Assembly (NCBI GenBank): GCA_034440635.1
Contig: JAOTON010000386.1
Span: 1,467,001-1,531,000, forward strand
DNA from: Lepas anatifera
Taxonomy: Eukaryota > Arthropoda > Thecostraca > Lepadidae
Length of the DNA stretch: 64,000 nt
Direction of reading: 5' to 3'
The position numbers were made by a program, and so were the translations under genes. Under the pieces are notes generated by a model. The model did no database searches and had not been told where the DNA came from. It worked only from the letters and a program-made list of their open reading frames with translations. The stretch's first letter is position 1, and every line of letters begins with the position of its first letter. This document shows positions 24,110-34,647 of this stretch, in pieces.

Positions 24110-24135
24110 ACCTTGACCTTTGACCTTGACCTTTG
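24110..24135 (-). promoter_or_regulatory. Tandem nuclear-receptor half-sites (DR1 and extended monomer sites)
   Basis: TGACCTTTGACCT at 24113-24125 is, on the minus strand, two perfect AGGTCA half-sites spaced by one base (DR1). It overlaps TGACCTTGA, the complement of TCAAGGTCA, which is the FTZ-F1/ERR-type monomer site. The match to known consensus sites is direct. Any function in this transposon is inference. Confidence 0.55.
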
Positions 24136-24239
24136 TATTGGGGTACCCTATCGATGACGTCATAGCATAATATATGTCAGACCAGGTAACGTCATTCAGC
24201 CGGACGCACAGTGGTCAGTGACCTTGAAAGTGCAGATAT

Positions 24240-24275
24240 GACCTTGACCTGTGACCTTTGACCTTGACCTTGACT
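24240..24275 (-). promoter_or_regulatory. Second half-site cluster with perfect DR1
   Basis: TGACCTTTGACCT recurs at 24252-24264, flanked on both sides by further TGACCTTGACC words, giving about five half-sites in 36 bp. It lies in the same transposon as the cluster at 24110. Confidence 0.5.
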
Positions 24276-24699
24276 TTCATGTGAAGTGACCTCGACATAT
24301 AATCCCGGTTATATGGAGTTACGACGTCACCACTCGGTTTCCAATGCAAGCTAACTGGTCCGACCGCGCATTTACGGCGATCTCAAAATGCAGGTCTGAC
24401 TTTAAAAGCCTATAAGTCAAAAAATTTTCGACCGATTTTCAAAAAGTCTTCACCAATCGACGCGCTATTAAATTCTGTTAAATGTGGCCAAGTATCGTTT
24501 TTCGGCAACGCGCGGTTCTCCGGCCACCTTGGAAAAACAGGTGGGGGGCCTCCGAGGCCCCCCTCCAGTGCGCGTGTTAAGGGGGAGCTGAAACAGAGAC
24601 TCCATGAGGCGGAGCCGTGCATCAAGTTGAAACGGCAGATGAAGCACCGCATTGTACGATAAACCAGCGCTCGGGCCTGTGCACTCAAGAACGTGGGGG

Positions 24700-24707
24700 C
24701 AAGCATG
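24700..24707. repeat. Target-site duplication CAAGCATG (left)
   Basis: The same eight bases recur at 31810-31817, immediately outside the other terminus of the hAT-like element. An 8-bp duplication is the hallmark of hAT transposition. Confidence 0.8.
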
Positions 24708-24780
24708 CAGTGACGGATCTAGGATTTCGTTAAGGGGGGGGCCAGGCTCGGAGGGCGCCGAACCTGAGGGGCGCCAATTT

Positions 24781-25247
24781 CAGTCGCGGATCTAGCCGGT
24801 CGGTTTGGAAGGGACAAACCACAGTCGAAAAGCAAAAAAACGTCACGCAGTCAAAAGCTGCGCCACCTATATCACTTGCCGGAAGAATTTTGGGGTATTT
24901 CAGACGAAAACCCAAAAAAGGGCTCGAGATACTTCTTCCTATCCAAAGGCTGGCTATACTATAACTGAGAATTATTGATATTTACTCCATGATTCTGATG
25001 AAGGGTTGTGCCCGAATATATAATCTTCAGTGTTTTTTACATTTCCGGATTCGAGGGGACAGGCCAGGGAACATCTTATCAAATTATGTTCTGTTTGAAG
25101 TTGAGAGTTGAAACACCAAAATCTTGCTTTAAACTAAAAAGGAGTAGGGGAAAAAGGAGGTCGATCGCTTTGGGGGCGAAAACATAGTTTTGTCCCGAGC
25201 TTTTCCGTTTGGGGAATGCCATTTTTGCCCCCCTGGATCCGCCACTG
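24781..25247. mobile_element. Small hAT-like MITE nested in the larger element
   Basis: The left end is CAGTCGCGGATCTAG and the right end is the complement of CAGTGGCGGATCCAGG. CCAATTT is present directly outside both ends (24774-24780 and 25248-25254), an apparent 7-8 bp duplication. It sits 73 bp inside the left end of the 24708-31809 element and is therefore younger. Confidence 0.7.
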
Positions 25248-25589
25248 CCAATTTTACCACCCAAAAGGCGGCTTAGTGTCAATGAAAAACGCGTTTAAAA
25301 AAGGATTTGTAAATGCTTATTTTCATGAAGGCTTCCCCTTAGTGATGACATCTTCACGTTTACCATCAAGCATATTTCGGGCCAGCTAACGACTGGTACC
25401 TTGGTAGAAAATGCTGAAAGCACCCACTGACGCTAACTGAAGCACGATGAGCAAATAATACAGTTATCTTCGGTCATGGCAAAAACTGGGGCGTAGTATC
25501 CACCACCTCCACTTATCACAGTTGTCCTGGCTAACGGCTCCATACTGAAATACCCGATTGACGCTAACCTGAGCCTCATAGGCCGCAGA

Positions 25590-26230
25590 ACCTCTGCGGG
25601 CCTGGGCCCCTGAGTTTTTGGTGACTTCCCTGAGTTTATATCGAGTCCCCTCAGCTGATCTAGGACCGCTTTAGTTAACTAGGCTCTCACACTGAACTTG
25701 AAACCTATATGTCGCCGCTGAAGCCAATTAAGCTTTTCGGGGCCCTTTTATTGATATAGGGCCCCATCAACAGGTCCTGGGCCCTCTGAGCTAAAAACTG
25801 GAGCTCTGAGCTCTGAGCCCCAAGCTGGATTAGTGTCCCTTAAGCTGGTCATTGTCCCCTGGGTTGGTATCGTTTTCGTTTAACTGATATAGATCCCTTC
25901 AGCTTGTTTGGGGCCCGCATGTGCGTATCTGGACACTAGTTCGGCGAGCCACCCAGCTAGTCTGGCCCTATTAGTTTTATGGGCCTTCTGAGCTGCTGCA
26001 GGGTCCCCTCAGAGTGCCTGGGCCCCATGAGTTGAAAACTGAACCCCTGGGTTAGTTTTGGGTCCCTGAGCCTATTTAGAAACCGTTTAGATAGGTAGGC
26101 ACCCCACGCTGGTCTTGAGAATCCTGTGTTGGCACTGAGGTCAAATGAGCTCGTCGGGCGCCCTTATCTAGGTCCCCCTAACTGGCACGGGCCCCTCAGC
26201 TGATTTTGGAGACCCAAAATCCCTCCTACC
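25590..26230. repeat. Degenerate 19-20 bp minisatellite (GGGCCCCT-AGCTGAT type)
   Basis: Units such as GTCCCTTAAGCTGGTCATT and GTCCCCTGGGTTGGTATCG follow one another head to tail with period 19-20 and strong divergence. It has the same period as the array at 27440-31510 in the same host element, suggesting a common origin. Confidence 0.6.
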
Positions 26231-26269
26231 GGATTCCACCCACGCCAGATTTCCTGACTCCCTGAGGGT

Positions 26270-27145
26270 CCCTGGGGGCCATTGCAGATTTTTCCAGGGA
26301 TCAGCGCTGGGTCCCTCCCCCGAGACAAAGCTTACAACATGTCTCTGTCTATATACTCTAGCATCTGCCAGAGTTGAGCTAGAATCATTTTTAGGTACAC
26401 TTCGCTTCCTCTCGTTACGGCGAATCATCAAATAATGCATAATATGACTATACTAGGTCAAAACATAAAAATGACCTGACCTATGGGTAGGTCAAGGTCA
26501 CCATCTAGCCTAGCATAGTCAGTATGCATATGAATCAAGTCACAATAGCAATAAAAATGGTATCAAAATACGGGTTTTATCAATATTTCCTGCAAAGCAA
26601 TTGACCCAAGTCTTAATACCTGTTTAGGAAGCCCCAGATGAACTCTCAGAGGTAATATGTCTAAACTTGCAACATGAACCGATAAAGAGGCCTAGGATAC
26701 TATGATTTGGGGAATCCGAAGTTATTCCAAGCGGCGTCTGCAGACATAGAACAATTTTTCGGCAAATTTCCGTTTTACCCCATGCATTTTCAATGGAGAG
26801 GTCATGATTCGTATCTGTCCCTAGGTCATCGATGGGAAAAATCCCGGGATAAATCTATTAGTACTTTTTGGGCCCATTATATGGTACAAGCTTGAATTCG
26901 ATAGGTTCACCCTTTTCTTACTTACGCCACCTTAAACATTTTTGGGATGAGGTCACTTGAACTGCGCTGGTGACCTGACCTGAGATGACACAACCTTAAA
27001 TTTTGAGGGAAAGTTGCGGAATTGATCAATGATAAGGGGTGACAAGTACTGTGTCGCTTCGCGCCGACGTTTTTTTCGTGCCACTGGGAGACCTCAAGGG
27101 GGTGTTCAAGCACCCCCCAGCGGGCCGGAACGGGGCGTGAATACT
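26270..27145 (+). mobile_element. Remnant of the half-site-rich TTAA family
   Basis: Order and words match 38371-39299 and, inverted, 49895-50890: TCTGCCAGAGTTGAG, the ACTATACTAGGTC tract, GGTGACCTGACCTGAGATGAC and the terminal GTGTTCAAGCACCCCCC. The TTAA ends are lost. It lies inside the hAT-like element. Confidence 0.6.
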
Positions 27146-27194
27146 CTAGAACAGGGCTGAGGCCAAAAGGGAAGGCTCTAAACAATGTCTGCAA

Positions 27195-27440
27195 TTTTTG
27201 AGGTCAAGGTCCTTCAAGGTCATTGACCTATTACGGCACAACCCAACAAATTAGGCCTAATTTAGGCTATAACTAGCGCTGTGCCCAAGCTTACCAATGA
27301 CCTTTGATCAAGCATTGATCATCAACGCCAGTGACCTTTAAAATTGACCTGTAACCTTGATCTAAACACTGAATAACCTTTACTTTGATGTAATTGCATG
27401 CGTCATAATAGGTGTCGTAACATTATGCAACGTCATTTAG
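27195..27440 (+). mobile_element. Fragment related to the 23654-24580 TTAA element
   Basis: It shares TTCAAGGTCATTGACCT, the following AT-rich tract and a CGTCA...AACGTCATT pair in the same order as 23990-24200. It is internal only; no ends remain. The half-sites are still readable. Confidence 0.5.
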
Positions 27441-30400
27441 GGGCTGTCCAGGAGTACCTGTGCTCATCAGGGACACTTATGCTCTCTGGAGGGGCCTTTG
27501 CTTCGATGAGGCCCCCTGTGCCACCCAGGGGGCGCCTTCGCTCCCCAATGGACGCAACCTAGCTATCCAGGGGCATCTTTGCTGTTCCGGGGGTGCCTTT
27601 GATACCCAGTGGCCAAGGGGAGCTTTTCTTATCCAGGTTCACCTTGGTATTTAGGGGCGTATTTTTATTCAAGGTAACCTATACTACCCAGTGGCGCCTA
27701 CCCTATGCAAGGGGCGCTTAGGCTATCCAGGGGGCGGCAATTTGCTATACATAGGGCGCCCTTATGCTCTCCATGGGCACCTCATTCAGAGGGTGCCTCT
27801 GATATTCAGGGGCGCTTTTCCTATCAGCAGGGTACCTGTGCCATCTTGGGGCTATTCTTATCAAGGGACGCTGCTGTTATTCAGGAATACCTACACCACT
27901 GTCGAGGGTCGCCTTTGCTAACCAGAGGCGCCTTTACTTCGCAGGAAGTTTGGCGCCCGTGCTTTAAGGAATGCTTTGGCATCGATTGATTGCTCTATTA
28001 TTGGGCTTAGGTGCGCGTGAACCTTGAGCTCATGTAGCGCCCATATTGTTGCTAAGGAACGCTTATGCTATCAAAGGGCGCCTTTACTATCCAGGGCCGC
28101 TGTTTTATTCAAGGTAGTCTGCTCTATCCACAGGCATCTGATATTTCGGGGGCGGTGCCTAGGTTATTCAGGAGGCGGTTTTTTCTCCACAGGGGCGCAC
28201 TATTGCTTTCCAGGGGCGCCGTTACTGCCCGGGGTGTCTTTCTATCCAGGGGCGCATATGCTGTCTAGATGTATTTTTCAATCACAGACATGATTGAAAT
28301 ACATGCCCCTACGTTATCCTGGGTGCTTTTTGTCTCCGGTGAGGCGCTATTTTTCTCTTTCGGCACCAGTTTATTAAAGGGCATCTATGCTGTCCAGAGA
28401 ACCTTTGTTATCTGGGGCTGCCTTCGCTGTTAAGGGGCGCCTTTGCTACACAAAGGGAACATTTTACTTTAATGGAGTGCCTATTTCCATCTAAGCGGCG
28501 CATATGCTGTCTTGGGGCGCCTTTGCAAACATGGGGCGCACTTTTCTATCCAGGTGCGCCTTTGCACTTGAGGGGGCGCCTCTGCAATCCAGGAGGAGCC
28601 CAAAATAGATGGAGAATAAAAATTCTGAAATAAGGCGCTCGAACACTGAAATAAAGTGACTAGTTATCAGAAAGAGGCGCTCATCTGCTTAGCGGGGAGG
28701 ACTGCTGGTTGGTGAGGGCAGCGTTCTCGGAAGTGGGGCGCACATACTGAAAAAGACACCCGGTTGCAGCGATGGAGCACTAAGCCTTCAGTTATAGGTT
28801 AACGAAATGTGGTTTAAGGCAGTCCATGCTCAAATTGAGCGCTCGAGCCCTGTAACAGAGCGCACGACTGTCGGACAGGTCTGCCAAACCATAGACAATA
28901 GGGAAGCTGAAGATGGAAAGGGACACCTATGATATCCTGGGGGCGCCTGTACTCTCAGGTGAGGCGCTTGTTTTCTTTCTCAGGCGCCTAGTTTATCCAT
29001 GACCGCCTATGCTGTCCAGATCATCTATTTCAAGAAGGGTTAACTTTGCTGTCCAGGGGCGCCTTTGCTATCCAAGGGCACATATGATATATGTAGGGCG
29101 CTTTATGCAGAGGGCGCCTAGGCTGTCCAAGGGCGCCGTCCTAACCAAAGGCCGCCTTTCACTTCCCTGAAGTGCCTATTTCTATGTAAGGGGTGCATAT
29201 ATTATCTAGGATTAATCGATTTGCCCTTGATATACGGAGACGCCTTTTTGTCCAGCGGCGCCTTTGCTCTTGAGGGACGCTGCTCCAATCCAGGGTAGCT
29301 GAAGATGGATAAGGGACATCTATGTTATACAGAGGGAGCCTGTACTTTCCAATGGGGCGCTCATTTTCCTTCTCAAGCACCTAGTTTATCTAGAGAGCGC
29401 CTAGGCTATCCAAAGGCGCCTTTACTATCGAAGGGGTGCCTTCCTAGGGGCACCTTTGCTGTCCAAAGCACTTGTGTCCAGGGTTGTCTTTGCTGTCCAG
29501 TGGCGCCTCCAAAAGTGCATATGATATCCGTGGGCGCTTTATCCAGTGGGTGCCTGGACTATCAAAGGGCACTTTTTCTATCCAAGGGTTGCATTTATTT
29601 TCCTGAAGTGCCTATTTCTATCTAAGGGGCTCCTATTCTGTCCAGGGCACCTATGTTTCCCAGATTTGCCTTTGCTGTCCAGGGACGCCTTTGCTATCCA
29701 AAGGGCACCTTTCTTAACCAAGGGGCGCATTTTGCTTTCCTGGAGCACCTATTTCTATCTAAGGGGCGCATATGTTATCTAGGAGCGCCTTTGATACCAG
29801 GAGGCGGCTTTTTGTCCAAGGGCGCCTTTGCTCTTGGGGGGCGCTGCTCCAATCCAGGGCAGCTGAAGGTGGATAAGGGGCATCTATGTTATACAGAGGG
29901 AGCCTGTATTTCCCAGTGGGGCGCTCGTTTTCCTTCTCGGGCTCCTAGTTTATCCAGGGGGCGCCTAGGCTATCCAAAGGCGGCTTTTCTATCGAAGGGG
30001 TGCCTTCCTAGGGGCGCCCTTGCTACCCAGGGGCGCCTTTGCCGTCCACAGCACTTGTGTTATCCAGGGTTGTCTTTGCTGTCCAGGGGCGCCTTTGCTA
30101 TCCAAGGGTGCATATGACATCCATAGGGCGCTTTTTCCAGTGGGCGCCTAGGCTATCAAAGGGCGCCTTTTTCTGCTCAAGGTGAGCATTTTATTTTCCT
30201 AAAGCGCCTACTTCTATCTAAGGGGCGGTTATGCTGTACGGGATACATATGTTACCAAGATTTGCCTTCGCTGCCCAGGGGCGCCTTTCCTAGCCAAGGG
30301 CGCATATGATATCCGTAGGGTGCTTTTTTCCAGTGGGCGCCTAGGCTATCAAAGGGCGCCTTTTTCTGCTCAAGGTGAGCATTTTATTTTCCTAAAGCGC

Positions 30401-31510
30401 CTACTTCTATCTAAGGGGCGCTTGTGCTGTACGGGGGTACATATGTTACCAAGATTTGACTTTGCTGCCAAGGGGCGCCTTTCCTAGTCAAGGGTGCATA
30501 TAATATCCGTAGGGCGCTTTTTCCAGTGGGCGCCTAGGCTTTCAAAGGGCGCCTTTTTCTGCCCAAGGTGATCATTTTATTTTCCCAAGGCGCCTACTTC
30601 TATCTAAGGGGCGCTTATTTTGTCCGGGGTACATATGTTACCAAGATTTGCCTTTGCTGCCCAGGGGCGCCTTTCCTAGCCAAGGGCGCATATGATATCC
30701 GTAGGGCGCTTCATCCAGGGGGGCGCCTAGGCTATCAAAAGGCGGCTTTTCTATCGAAGGGGTGCCTTCCTAGGGGCGCCTTTGCTACCCAGGGGCGCCT
30801 TTGCTGTCCACAGCACTTGTGTTATCCAGGGTTGTCTTTGCTGTCCAGGGGCGCCTTTGCTATCCAAGGGTGCATACGACATCCGTAAGGCGCCTTTTCC
30901 AGTGGGCGCCTAGGCTATCAAAGGGCGCCTTTTTCTACCCAAGGTGAGCATTTCATATTCCTAAAGCACCTATTTCTATCTAAGGGGCGCTTATGCTGTC
31001 CAGAGCACCTAGGTTACCAAGATTTGCCTTTGCTGCCCAGGGGCGCCTTTCCTAGAACAGGGCGCATATGATATCCGTAGGGCGCTTCATCCAGGGGGCG
31101 CCTAGGCTATCCAAAGGCGGATTTTCTATCGAAGGGGTGCCGTCCTAGGGGCGCCTGTGCTACCCAGGGGCGCCTTTGCTATCCAAGGGTGCATATGACA
31201 TCCGTAACGCGCTTTTTTTAGTGGGCGCCTAGGCTATCAAAGGGCGCCTTTTTCTACCCAAGGTGAGCATTTTATTTTCCTAAAGCGCCTACTTCTATAT
31301 AAGGGACGCTTATGCTGTCCGGGGTACATATGTTACCAAGATTTGCCTTTGCTGCCCAGGGGCGCCTTTCCTAGCCAAGGGCGCATATGATATCCGTAGG
31401 GCGCTTCATCCAGGGGGCGCCTAGGCTACCTGGGAGCGCTTCATCCAGGGGGCGCCTAGGCTACTCAGGGGTGCATTAGTTCCCCACGGCGCAATCCTGC
31501 TATCTAGTGG
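27440..31510. repeat. 4-kb minisatellite of 19-20 bp GGGGCGCCTTTGCTATCCA units with higher-order repeats
   Basis: The basic unit is about 20 bp around the palindrome GGCGCC. The right half has higher-order periods: the marker AAGATTTGCC recurs at about 30256, 30451, 30642, 31018 and 31338 (steps of about 195, 191, 376 and 320), and another marker, GCTCCAATCCAGGG, recurs about 570 bp apart at 29280 and 29850. The left half is more diverged. Frames stay open through it by composition and give several spurious reading frames. Confidence 0.9.
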
Positions 31511-31707
31511 CGCCTTTTCTTTGCCGGGGCGCTTTTGTTAGCTTTCTAAATTTCATCTGCAACATTTTACTGGGGCGCAAAAGATCAGTAAAGGTGTCTA
31601 ATGTTTGGGCAGGGGCGCTTTGCCATGATTTTAAGGAGTATGTGTTAATTCAAGTGGAATAAGTGGTATCTACCACCTTGGCGCACGAGATGGGTACAGG
31701 CGCGCCA

Positions 31708-31739
31708 CTCATATCGGCGCCTTCGGCGCCCGATATGAG
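31708..31739. repeat. Subterminal hairpin of the hAT-like element
   Basis: CTCATATCGG at 31708-31717 pairs with CCGATATGAG at 31730-31739, extended inwards by CGCC/GGCG with one bulged base around a TTC loop. It stands 70 bp inside the right end of the 7.1-kb element. Confidence 0.7.
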
Positions 31740-31817
31740 CTAAGCTCTACTGGGGCGCTTGGGAGCTAAGGGGGGCCCGGGCCCCTGGCCCCCCTTGGAT
31801 CCGTCACTGCAAGCATG

Positions 31818-32600
31818 CCAAAACGACAAAGGATCTGCAATTACAGGAGCTGAGATTGATGTTTACAACACAAATAAATACGTTTTATTTTGCGATTTAT
31901 ACGCATACGAAATGAGAGAACGAAACTCTGGACCATCAGGTACATGACTATGCATTCCCGCGGTAGGTAGAGATAATCCCCCACCTAAATGTACGAGACA
32001 ATTTCCAACGCACAGAAAAGGAAATATACCAAACATAAAACATTGCTTACTTCATTCCTTTTCGGAGAAAAGCATATAGTGAAGACCGGTGATAATACAA
32101 GCTAAGTCTTGCGTCAGCGCCCAGTTTATCAGAGGGCAGGAAGTGGAAATCGGAAACACCGAACAATCAATACGCTACCCGGCCCCATTTACCCGACACA
32201 GATCCCCATTCAGCCTGCACACTGGGGAAATATCCCAGCATTGCGCCCATTCATGGTGTCGTCTTCCAAACAAACAGGCTATCTGCCACCCGCAGACAAA
32301 ACACAGCCACCGTAAATAGATGACGTGAACCACGCTCGCAGCAATAACGTTGTTGCGTGACCGATGTGTGTGAGATGTTTACGGTGGACTCGGCATTCAA
32401 CACAGCAAAACTGTATGCAATGTTTACCTCTAAACCTGGTCAGCTGGCTAGCTCGGGGCAGCCGTGGCGCAGAGACGTGCGCGACTGGGGCAACTCGCCT
32501 GAATAACAGTCAACTCCGGCTCCCTGACCCAATTGGGTGAGTCAAAAGTAAGGGGCTTTTTATATATATATGTTGGTGTAATTGGGCAATATATTTTCTC
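31818..32600. other. No gene seen
   Basis: The open frames here have no recognisable domain. A tRNA-like GCAGCCGTGGCGCAGAG at about 32459-32475 could be an old SINE head, but no box B follows at the right distance. Confidence 0.35.
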
Positions 32601-33543
32601 GTAGGCAGGTATCGTTGGACAGCACTGAGTGTTGGGCTTTTGAGTTTCCGGTTAAGTTTTTGGATATGATTAAAGATCTTTTTAGTTGAATCTGGTATTT
32701 GATCTAATAATTCTTTGATATCAATTTAAATTTCATTTTTACCGACGCGTTTCAATTGTATTTTACACAATCATTATCAAGGTTACAAAAGTTGTGCTGG
32801 GTGCCGTAGTAGTTAATCTTTAAGTTCATTTAAAAATAGCTATTTCGTACATTTTTCCGTGGCATACTACTTAAGAACACTTTTAGTTTCGCGAACACAT
32901 TTCAGGTATAGAAAAAAACACATGAAGGTATAAACACATATACTCATACACCCCAGGGAGCCAGGGAAATGTTAGTGTAGTTCTGAATGTTTAGTGACGG
33001 TTTGTATCCGTTGATGTGAAGTGCTTCTTTTATTATGCTTCTTTTATAAATAGACGGCACAGACCACTACCGACACAGACATAAACACAGACACTACCGA
33101 CTATTCATAAAAGAAGCACTTCGCATCAACCGATACAAACCGTCACTAAACATTCAGAAATACAATAACATTTCCCCGGCGCTCTGGGGTGTATGAGAAT
33201 ATGTGTTTATACCCTCATGTGTTTTTTTCTATACCTGAAATGTGTTCGCGAAACTTAAAAAGTATTCTAAAATAGTATGCCACGGAAAAATGTACGAAAT
33301 AGCTGTTTTTAAATGAACTTAAAGATTAGCAACTGCGGCACCCAGCACAACTTTTGTAAACTCGATAATGATTGTGTAAAATACAATTGAAACGAGTCGG
33401 TAAAAATGGAATTTACATGAATATCAAAGAATTATTAGAGCAAATGCCATATTCAACTAAAAAGACATTTAATCGTATCCAAAAACTTAACCGGAAACTC
33501 TCAAAAGCCCAACGCTCAGTGCTGTTCAACGATACCTGCCTAC
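32601..33543. mobile_element. Large palindrome, probable Penelope-like terminal region
   Basis: The left arm (about 32601-33050) and right arm (about 33100-33543) are inverted copies of about 445 bp with a spacer of about 50 bp. Matching pairs include GTAGGCAGGTATCGTTG with its complement at the far ends, and GTTGATGTGAAGTGCTTC with GAAGCACTTCGCATCAAC at the inner ends. Each arm contains a GAAACG motif preceded by an ATTGT/ACAAT stem, reminiscent of decayed hammerheads, but the CTGANGA core is not intact. Inverted terminal repeats and the neighbouring Penelope fragment support, without proving, this family. Confidence 0.55.
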
Positions 33544-33614
33544 AAGAATATGTATATGTCATAGTGTTTAAGATAGTGATGGATCCTGAAGGGATTCCTT
33601 TAACTGATGGGTAA
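33372..33614 (+). pseudogene. Possible N-terminal piece of a Penelope-like ORF
   Basis: The 80-residue frame contains KLSKAQRSVLFNDTCLQE. This resembles the N-terminal region of Neptune-type Penelope ORFs, where a basic helix is followed by a conserved F-N-x-x-C-L word. The inverted arm carries the same sequence on the other strand. The frame ends at 33614 with no RT domain after it. The match is short and from memory of the family pattern, so the call is tentative. Confidence 0.35.
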
Positions 33615-34077
33615 TAAACAGCTGAGTGAAGTTAATGTGAAGGGAAACCTTTTTGCGCCAAACTTGAAGTATTTTCATTTGGCAACATATAGAAGCCATA
33701 GCCTCTTCTGTGTTAATGCCTGTGGTTTGCTCATTTGTGAGACAGACATCATGATGAGTGATTCTCAGTTCAGCTTGCTGCCAAAACGTGAGTAATAAGT
33801 TGGGTAGTGCATGATTGTGGAAGACTTCATCGAATGGTTAACATATCGGTGTTGTGGAATTGTTATTCTGTTCTTTTTGTGCTATTGTTGGAATGCAGCG
33901 AGTGATATCTTTTGTTGCTGGCTGTTTCCAGGGCGAGCGTTTTGATGGCTCTGTCTTCTTGGGCCTTTTGCATGCTATGGCATTTTGGAGGATAAAGCTG
34001 GCCTTAAATAAACCAAGCTACTTTCTCTGGATATGGATTTTTCACACCAGGAAGCAAGCGGATTATAGACACAACTA
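33615..34077. other. No gene seen
   Basis: Several short frames occur (33607-33795, 33854-34192) without recognisable domains. The second runs into the TA microsatellite and is not credible as a gene. Confidence 0.35.
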
Positions 34078-34190
<113 letters not shown>

Positions 34191-34647
34191 AAACTACATA
34201 CTGGCCGTACTTGATATAAAAACTTTAACTTACATATACGTTTCGATGTATTGCAAACCTTTTTCAACATGCCGGCAAAACTTCCGCTCCTTTGCACCCT
34301 ACAACAAGTTTAAGAAACAGCGTTCAACATTTACGAAATTTTCTGCTAACGTGATATTAACACACGTCACCTCCACCGCTAAGAGGTCCTAAAATAAATA
34401 TATAACGGAATAAATTATTCCGGAATATACACCGACGAAACACATATTTCGAGTGAAGGGATCTCAAGTTTTACAAGGAATTCAACACTAAAGCTTATTA
34501 TTTTGCATACGTAACTGGGGCTGTTCCAATCGCAATCAATTACGGCAGTGAAAACTCACAAATCAGCCTAGTTTCATGATTTTGCCCCCTCCTCCCTGTC
34601 GTGGTACGTGCCAATCGGCCCATCCACCTCCTTTCCCTCTCTTTCCT

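Larger units (their letters stand above)
23654..24580 (+). mobile_element. TTAA-flanked transposon with dense nuclear-receptor half-sites
   Basis: A 927-bp unit with TTAA at both ends and inverted termini (TTAACACCCGCACTGGAGGG and CCTCCAGTGCGCGTGTTAA). The ends are different in sequence from the 8577 family but the same in design. A relative in inverted orientation lies at 45228-46140. It has no transposase. The interior carries long runs of TGACCT and AGGTCA. Confidence 0.85.
24708..31809. mobile_element. hAT-like non-autonomous element, 7.1 kb, filled with minisatellites
   Basis: The left end reads CAGTGACGGATCTAGG and the right end, on the other strand, CAGTGACGGATCCAAGG. These TIRs match in 13 leading bases with only indel or single-base change after. 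The flanking 8-bp repeat CAAGCATG is perfect. A CAG-starting TIR and an 8-bp duplication fit the hAT superfamily. I found no transposase. From left to right it holds a nested small hAT (24781-25247), a degenerate 19-20 bp array (25590-26230), remnants of TTAA elements (26270-27440), a 4-kb 19-20 bp array (27440-31510) and a subterminal hairpin (31708-31739). Confidence 0.75.

Noticed and set aside
27460..30888. Chain of open frames in the GGGGCGCC region resembling a repetitive protein
   Set aside because: The unit length varies between 19 and 20 bp, so no frame is maintained, and there is no start, splice or codon signal. It is a non-coding minisatellite.
27440..31510. Possible CRISPR array
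   Set aside because: Units are contiguous without unique spacers, are diverged, and lie in an animal genome inside a transposon. The same applies to the 34-bp and 53-bp arrays.
32740..32790. GAAACG with an ATTGT/ACAAT stem as an active hammerhead
   Set aside because: The CTGANGA core is replaced by a TTGATAATGA-like word, so at best it is a decayed relative.
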